The translations under genes and the position numbers were made by a program. Shown piece by piece: positions 24,430-28,198 of a stretch of 28,198 nucleotides of DNA. This DNA is from Wenzhouxiangella sp. Its GTDB lineage: Bacteria > Pseudomonadota > Gammaproteobacteria > Xanthomonadales > Wenzhouxiangellaceae. The notes below the pieces were generated by a model. It searched no databases. It was not told the DNA's origin and worked only from the letters and a program-made list of their open reading frames with translations. The first letter of the stretch is position 1. Every line of letters starts with the position of its first letter. The DNA lies in the NCBI GenBank assembly GCA_018400355.1, contig JAGYMV010000003.1:1-28198 (forward strand), read 5' to 3'.

Positions 24430-25455
24430 TTATCTGCGACGAAAGCGATAGTGAGCCACGTGCCAAGCTTGGCCATTGTCGTAAGCAAAAAGCTCTTCAC
24501 AGGCCATAAAGAACAAGCGCCAGCGTTCCCCCCAAACCTTCCAATCATCACCATAAACGCGCTGCAAAATGGGATCCACTGCGGCCCGATTGGCGTCCAT
24601 GCGATCGAGCCAGGCGCGCAGTGTCTTGGCATAATGCTGACCGCTGTACAAACGCCTGGACTCCAAAGCCAAATCGTCTTGGAAATGCAACAAGGTGTCG
24701 GCCGCTGGCATCAATCCACCACTGAAAAAATGCCGCGCCATCCAATCATTATCGGACGCCACCTCATACGGATAGGCCAAAAATCGGTGACAAAAAATAT
24801 GCACAAACAACACGCCATCGGGCTTCAACCACCCGGCGATCCGTGACATCAAGGTCCGATAGTTTCTAACGTGTTCAAACATCTCGACAGACACCACCCG
24901 ATCGAACCGCGCATCGAGTGCCAACTCATTGACATCACTGGTGATCACTTCCAAGTTATGCAATCCCAACTCCAGTGCTCGGGCATCAATGGATTGCTTT
25001 TGTGAGGCAGAATTGGACACAGCCGTGATGTGGCTATCGGGATATTCAGCCGCCATCCACAATGACAAAGAACCCCAGCCACAGCCCAATTCCAACACCC
25101 GCTGCCCATTTTCGAGTTTCGCGTGCTCGCAGCTGGCCTTTAGCATCGCCTCTTCGGCTTGATCTAGGTTTCTAACCTGTTCAGACCACAGACCACTGGA
25201 GTACTTCAAACGCTGGCCTAGGACCGTTTTAAAAAAGCCCGCCTCGACTTCATAATGCTGTTCATTGGCTTTGTCGGTCTCAATCGCGATGGGCGAGCGG
25301 GCCAATTCATCCATTAAGGCCTGAATGCGTCCGCCCTGCGACTCCACATCCAACACACTCTCTGTCAGGAGTTTGTTTTTAAGTCGCTGACGAATGCCGT
25401 ATCGCACCAACGCATCAGGCACCCAACCACGCTCCACCCAGTCGATCACACTCAT
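24430..25455 (-). CDS. CFA/coclaurine-N-methyltransferase-like SAM methyltransferase
   Basis: A 341-aa SAM-dependent methyltransferase of the cyclopropane-fatty-acyl-phospholipid synthase superfamily (pfam CMAS). It shows YSSGLW (85-90), LDQAEEAML, SAM motif I VLELGCGWGSLSLW (120-133), AVSNSASQK, VSVEMFEHVRNY (188-199), LFVHIFCHRF and the FFSGGLMPAADTLLHFQDD block. The YSSGLW, SNSA(S/T)QK and FF(S/T)GG.MP features look closer to the plant coclaurine N-methyltransferase branch than to E. coli Cfa (382 aa). The bacterial relatives I know accompany DUF2878 genes and are thought to act on fatty acyl chains; substrate here is unproven. Its ATG overlaps the DUF2878 stop (ATGA), and the histidine kinase follows after three bases. 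Confidence 0.85.
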   Translation of the reverse strand: MSVIDWVERGWVPDALVRYGIRQRLKNKLLTESVLDVESQGGRIQALMDELARSPIAIETDKANEQHYEVEAGFFKTVLGQRLKYSSGLWSEQVRNLDQAEEAMLKASCEHAKLENGQRVLELGCGWGSLSLWMAAEYPDSHITAVSNSASQKQSIDARALELGLHNLEVITSDVNELALDARFDRVVSVEMFEHVRNYRTLMSRIAGWLKPDGVLFVHIFCHRFLAYPYEVASDNDWMARHFFSGGLMPAADTLLHFQDDLALESRRLYSGQHYAKTLRAWLDRMDANRAAVDPILQRVYGDDWKVWGERWRLFFMACEELFAYDNGQAWHVAHYRFRRR

Positions 25456-26009
25456 GATGTCTCTTCACTCAATTGTTCAGGCACAGGTGGGTCTTGTTCG
25501 TGGCGCGCACGCCCCAACCAAAAAAGAGCCGGCAATAAAATGGCCCAGCTCACCCCCACCGCCAAAGCCACTTGCCACATGGGCGCGACCCACTCAGCGG
25601 CACCCAATTTGGAACCGGCATAGTATGACATCGGTGAACCAATGCCGCCAAACACCGCCGCCCAGATCAGGCGGGTTTTAAAAAATTGCAACGAGTGGTT
25701 GATCGCTAGGGCCAAAGCCAACCAAAGCAACATGATCCAGGCCGGTGCAACATGGGGCGATGGCCAAGGCATGGCGTAACTGATTAACCCAAGCTGAATC
25801 CACAGCGTGTCTAGCACCACACCGAGCCCCAAACACACCCACACCATGGTCCAATCGAGGGGGTGACGGTTGGCGGGATGCAACTGCCACAGCGCGAGCA
25901 AACCCACCACCAAAAACCCGGGCCAACCCCAGCCATAAGCCGCACCCGCCACGCACGCCGGCCAACTGATTTGGAACAACCCGTGATTAACCCAGAATCC
26001 TTTGTTCAT
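25452..26009 (-). CDS. DUF2878-like integral membrane protein
   Basis: A 185-aa very hydrophobic protein with about five or six membrane helices and short loops. Trp-rich segments (WVNHGLFQISWPACVAGAAYGWGWPG) and LGVVLDTLWIQLGLISY, together with its position before a CFA-like methyltransferase, suggest the DUF2878 family. That family is often encoded beside CFA-type methyltransferases and NTF2-like proteins, as here. No enzymatic motif is visible. It is the first gene of the seven-gene minus-strand operon and overlaps the methyltransferase start (ATGA). Its biochemical role is unknown. Confidence 0.75.
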   Translation of the reverse strand: MNKGFWVNHGLFQISWPACVAGAAYGWGWPGFLVVGLLALWQLHPANRHPLDWTMVWVCLGLGVVLDTLWIQLGLISYAMPWPSPHVAPAWIMLLWLALALAINHSLQFFKTRLIWAAVFGGIGSPMSYYAGSKLGAAEWVAPMWQVALAVGVSWAILLPALFWLGRARHEQDPPVPEQLSEETS

Positions 26010-26035
26010 TCGGCCATTGTGCCCTGTCCTGAGTC

Positions 26036-26051
26036 GGGTTCATGTGAACCC
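26036..26051. promoter_or_regulatory. Palindromic operator-like site in a divergent promoter region
   Basis: GGGTTCA-tg-TGAACCC has perfect 7-bp arms with a 2-nt centre. It lies in the 112-bp gap between the divergent DUF2878 operon and the lipoprotein gene, 27 bp before the DUF2878 start and about 20 bp upstream of a TTGACA -35. The geometry suits a dimeric regulator acting on both directions. No regulator gene is adjacent. Confidence 0.4.
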
Positions 26052-26070
26052 CCAACCCATTCACTCCGAG

Positions 26071-26099
26071 TTGACAGCCATCCGCCAGACTGGTCTTTT
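26071..26099 (+). promoter_or_regulatory. Putative promoter of the lipoprotein gene
   Basis: TTGACA at 26071-26076 is a perfect -35 hexamer. At 17-bp spacing the -10 would be TCTTTT (26094-26099), a poor match (3/6), so activity may need an activator. It lies 23 bp before the lipoprotein ATG. Confidence 0.35.
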
Positions 26100-26121
26100 A
26101 GTTTAAAGGTAGCCCATTTCA

Positions 26122-26733
26122 ATGCAGAAGCATTCGAGCAAGACCCAATGGTGCCGGCCTGCGCTCATTCTCGTCAGCGTGTTGGCTCTGGTTGGGTGTA
26201 GCAGTTCAGGTTCTCAGGTGGCGGCAGAGCGTGCCAAGACCGCTGTGGATGCATACCTCGAGGCATTAGAGACACACCTGGGTGCCACACAGGGCATTGA
26301 TGAGGGGTTGGCGCGGTTTGAAATGGCCTATGAAGACCTAACAGACCCAGACTTGGGAAACGCCGTTGATGCCATCTATGCCGATGCCTTGTTTTTTAAC
26401 GACACGGTGCACACCTTCACCGACAAACAGGCACTGAAAGCCTATATGACACAGACCGGTGCCAATCTCAATCGCAGCGAGGTAGAGATCCACCAAGTGC
26501 TCAGAGATGGACCCGATGTGTTTGTGCGCTGGACCATGTATTTCCAAGTCGGTGATGGCGACGACGCCATTCGATCGACCTCGATTGGGATCAGCCACCT
26601 GCGGTTTAATGCCGAAGGGCAAGTGGTTGTCCACCAAGACTACTGGGACAGCGCCAGCGCGCTCTACTCACATCTTCCGATCGTGGGCTTTGTGCTGCGG
26701 GCGGCCCAAGACCGCCTGGCGGCCCCGCAATGA
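26122..26733 (+). CDS. NTF2/SnoaL-like lipoprotein
   Basis: A 203-aa exported lipoprotein. The N-terminal signal (ALILVSVLALVGC) ends in a lipobox with Cys26 as the lipidation site. The mature part (about 36-190) resembles a SnoaL/NTF2-like alpha-beta cone: YLEALE helix, an ALFFNDTVHTFTDKQAL segment, the VFVRWTMYFQV strand, and the typical ending VVHQDYWDSASALYSHLPIVGFVLR. That ending resembles the NTF2-family proteins I know encoded with CFA/DUF2878 clusters, which fits the divergent operon next door. Those relatives are usually cytosolic, so the lipoprotein signal is unusual. Ligand and activity are unknown. A probable terminator follows. Confidence 0.8.
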   Translation: MQKHSSKTQWCRPALILVSVLALVGCSSSGSQVAAERAKTAVDAYLEALETHLGATQGIDEGLARFEMAYEDLTDPDLGNAVDAIYADALFFNDTVHTFTDKQALKAYMTQTGANLNRSEVEIHQVLRDGPDVFVRWTMYFQVGDGDDAIRSTSIGISHLRFNAEGQVVVHQDYWDSASALYSHLPIVGFVLRAAQDRLAAPQ

Positions 26734-26761
26734 GATCTTCAATAGCGGCCTGACCCAATAC

Positions 26762-26805
26762 CCCAGAGGAGTCCGCCTAAGCGCTTCGCTCTTCTGGGTC
26801 TTTTC
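26762..26805 (+). terminator. Rho-independent terminator of the lipoprotein gene
   Basis: CCCAGAGGAG (26762-26771) pairs with CTCTTCTGGG (26789-26798) over 10 bp with one G-T wobble around a 17-nt loop. TCTTTTC follows directly. It starts 28 bp after the stop codon and separates this gene from the convergent prpD. Confidence 0.65.
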
Positions 26806-26822
26806 AGTCAGCCTCAGTCCGG

Positions 26823-28198
26823 CTAGGCTTTAACCGCCCACATCTGCATAAATTCAGGCACCGTCAGGCCTTCGAGCGTGTCTCGATCGGCCATGGCTTG
26901 CTTGATTGAAGCGGCTTGCGTGGCATCGAAGTGCGCCTCAACGGCTTGGTCAAACTTGGCCTCGAGTTTCGGGATGCCCTCGGCCCGACGGCGGCGGTGC
27001 CCGATTGGGAAATCAACCGCCACCCGCTCGGTACTGGAACCGTCTTTGAAAAAGATTTGGATGGCATTGCCAATGGCGCGCTGGTCTGGATCAAAGTAGG
27101 CTGCAGTGAACTCAGGATTTTCCCGCACCACCATCTTCTCTCGCAACGCATCGATGCGGGGATCTGAAGCGATCTCATCGCTGTACGAATCAGCAGTGAG
27201 TGACCCAAAAATCAAAGGCACCGCCACCATATACTGCAAACAGTGGTCGCGATCGGCATAGTTGTTGAGCGGTCCTGTTTTATCAATGATGCGTGCGCCC
27301 GCCTCTTGGGTTTCGAGCTCGATGCGCTCGATTTCGTCCAAACGATTGGCCACTTCTGGGTGCAGCGCCAGCGCACACTCCACCGCCGTTTGAGCATGGA
27401 ACTCAGCGGGGAAGGCGATTTTAAACAACACATGTTCCATCACATAACTGCCCAAAGGTCGCTCCAACTCGAGCGTCTGACCCTTGAACAACACATCCTG
27501 AAAACCCCAACCTGAGGCGGTCAGTGCTGAGGGGTAACCCATTTGTCCACCGATGGTGAGCAAGGCCAACTGAACCGCTCGCCGACAAGCATCCCCCGCT
27601 GCCCAACTCTTTCTGGGGCCGGTGTTGGGTGCGTGCCGATACGTTCTCAAGGCCCCGCCATCAATCCAAGCTTGACTCAAGGCATCAATCACTTGCTCAC
27701 GACTGCCGCCGAGAAGGCGGGTAATGACAGCCGTCGAGGCGATGCGGACCAACAAGACGTGATCCAAGCCGACCCGATTAAACGAATTTTTAAGCGCCAA
27801 AACCCCTTGGATTTCATGGGCTTGAATCATTGATTTGAGAACATCTGAGAGCAGCAATGGCGCCTGCCCTTGGGCTTCTCGTTGCTTAGAGACGTAATCG
27901 GCCACGGCCAAAATGGCGCCCAAGTTGTCTGAGGGGTGGCCCCATTCGGCAGCGAGCCAAGTGTCATTAAAATCCAAATACCGAATCAAAACACCAATGT
28001 TAAAGGCCGCCTGCACGGGGTCGAGCTCATCGGCTCTGCCTGGAATGGGCACGCCACCGGCCAATTCTCCACCGGGGACCACTGGGCCCAAGAGGCTGAC
28101 ACAATCCGGAAACTTCAGGGCCAACATCGCGCACGCCAATGAGTCTTTTAGGCAGTAATGGGCGGTGTCAAACGCTTCCACCGAGTCGATGGGTGTTT
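26823..28198 (-). CDS. prpD: 2-methylcitrate dehydratase PrpD (N-terminus off window)
   Basis: PrpD dehydrates 2-methylcitrate to 2-methyl-cis-aconitate in the methylcitrate cycle for propionate use. About 457 residues are visible and match E. coli PrpD (483 aa) nearly end to end: AFDTAHYCLKDSLACA, the block from PVQAAFNIG to RYLDFNDTWLAAEWGHPSDNLG, AHEIQGVLAL, SFNRVGLDHVLLV, RTYRHAPNTGPRKSWAAGDA, FPAEFHAQTAVE, GPLNNYADRDHCLQYMVAVP and FPIGHRRRR. The frame stays open to the last base. The GTG at 28181 is an internal Val, so about 25-35 N-terminal residues lie outside. Other prp genes, if present, would be upstream beyond the window. Confidence 0.96.
   Translation of the reverse strand, partial: TPIDSVEAFDTAHYCLKDSLACAMLALKFPDCVSLLGPVVPGGELAGGVPIPGRADELDPVQAAFNIGVLIRYLDFNDTWLAAEWGHPSDNLGAILAVADYVSKQREAQGQAPLLLSDVLKSMIQAHEIQGVLALKNSFNRVGLDHVLLVRIASTAVITRLLGGSREQVIDALSQAWIDGGALRTYRHAPNTGPRKSWAAGDACRRAVQLALLTIGGQMGYPSALTASGWGFQDVLFKGQTLELERPLGSYVMEHVLFKIAFPAEFHAQTAVECALALHPEVANRLDEIERIELETQEAGARIIDKTGPLNNYADRDHCLQYMVAVPLIFGSLTADSYSDEIASDPRIDALREKMVVRENPEFTAAYFDPDQRAIGNAIQIFFKDGSSTERVAVDFPIGHRRRRAEGIPKLEAKFDQAVEAHFDATQAASIKQAMADRDTLEGLTVPEFMQMWAVKA

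Noticed and set aside
1..28198. Mobile elements, tRNA/rRNA genes, CRISPR arrays or phage genes
   Set aside because: No transposase or integrase motif, spaced repeat array, tRNA cloverleaf or rRNA core was recognised by eye; a tRNA scan and an IS search would settle it.

Overview
The window looks like a chromosomal core region of a free-living gammaproteobacterium. Supporting signs are the divergent rhlB / trxA-rho block in its Enterobacteria/Pseudomonas arrangement, a type II secretion operon, type IV pilus genes behind a sigma-54-type promoter, RadA, FtsEX and PrpD. Genes are tightly packed, often with ATGA or GTGA stop/start overlaps. I saw no tRNA, rRNA, insertion sequence, CRISPR array or prophage. 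The exact taxon cannot be read from the sequence. The least expected element is a complete lower mevalonate pathway, since most gammaproteobacteria use the MEP route.

Layout. 1-2985: radA (3' end off the window) diverges from tdh, which is coupled to a small membrane protein gene. 3015-6721: a compact type IV pilus unit in the order pilin, pilC, pilD, pilB, behind a strong sigma-54 (-24/-12) promoter and an upstream inverted repeat resembling a PilR site. 6747-13964 (minus): gspC-gspD-gspE-gspF followed by ftsE-ftsX, with every junction overlapping or within 12 nt, so four secretion genes and two division genes appear to share one transcript. 14043-18060: rhlB on the minus strand; trxA, rho and an OmpR-type response regulator on the plus strand.

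18072-26009 (minus): a seven-gene tandem run, DUF2878-like membrane protein, CFA/coclaurine-N-methyltransferase-like methyltransferase, sensor histidine kinase, mvaD, phosphomevalonate kinase, an HMG-CoA reductase/mevalonate kinase fusion, and idi. It encodes every step from HMG-CoA to IPP/DMAPP, together with a lipid-type methyltransferase and a sensor kinase. The orphan response regulator ends 11 bp from the end of this operon. 26122-26733 is a divergent NTF2-like lipoprotein with a probable terminator, and 26823-28198 is the 3' part of prpD.

Most notable points: (1) the HMGR-mevalonate kinase fusion, with an in-frame ATG exactly at the domain boundary; (2) a histidine kinase inside a mevalonate operon, with a kinase-less response regulator at the operon's far end; (3) gspCDEF translationally coupled to ftsEX, with no gspG-M following; (4) a short PilB without its usual N-terminal domain and a GspE that has lost its zinc cysteines. 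All function calls rest on motifs and remembered family sequences; no database search was run.
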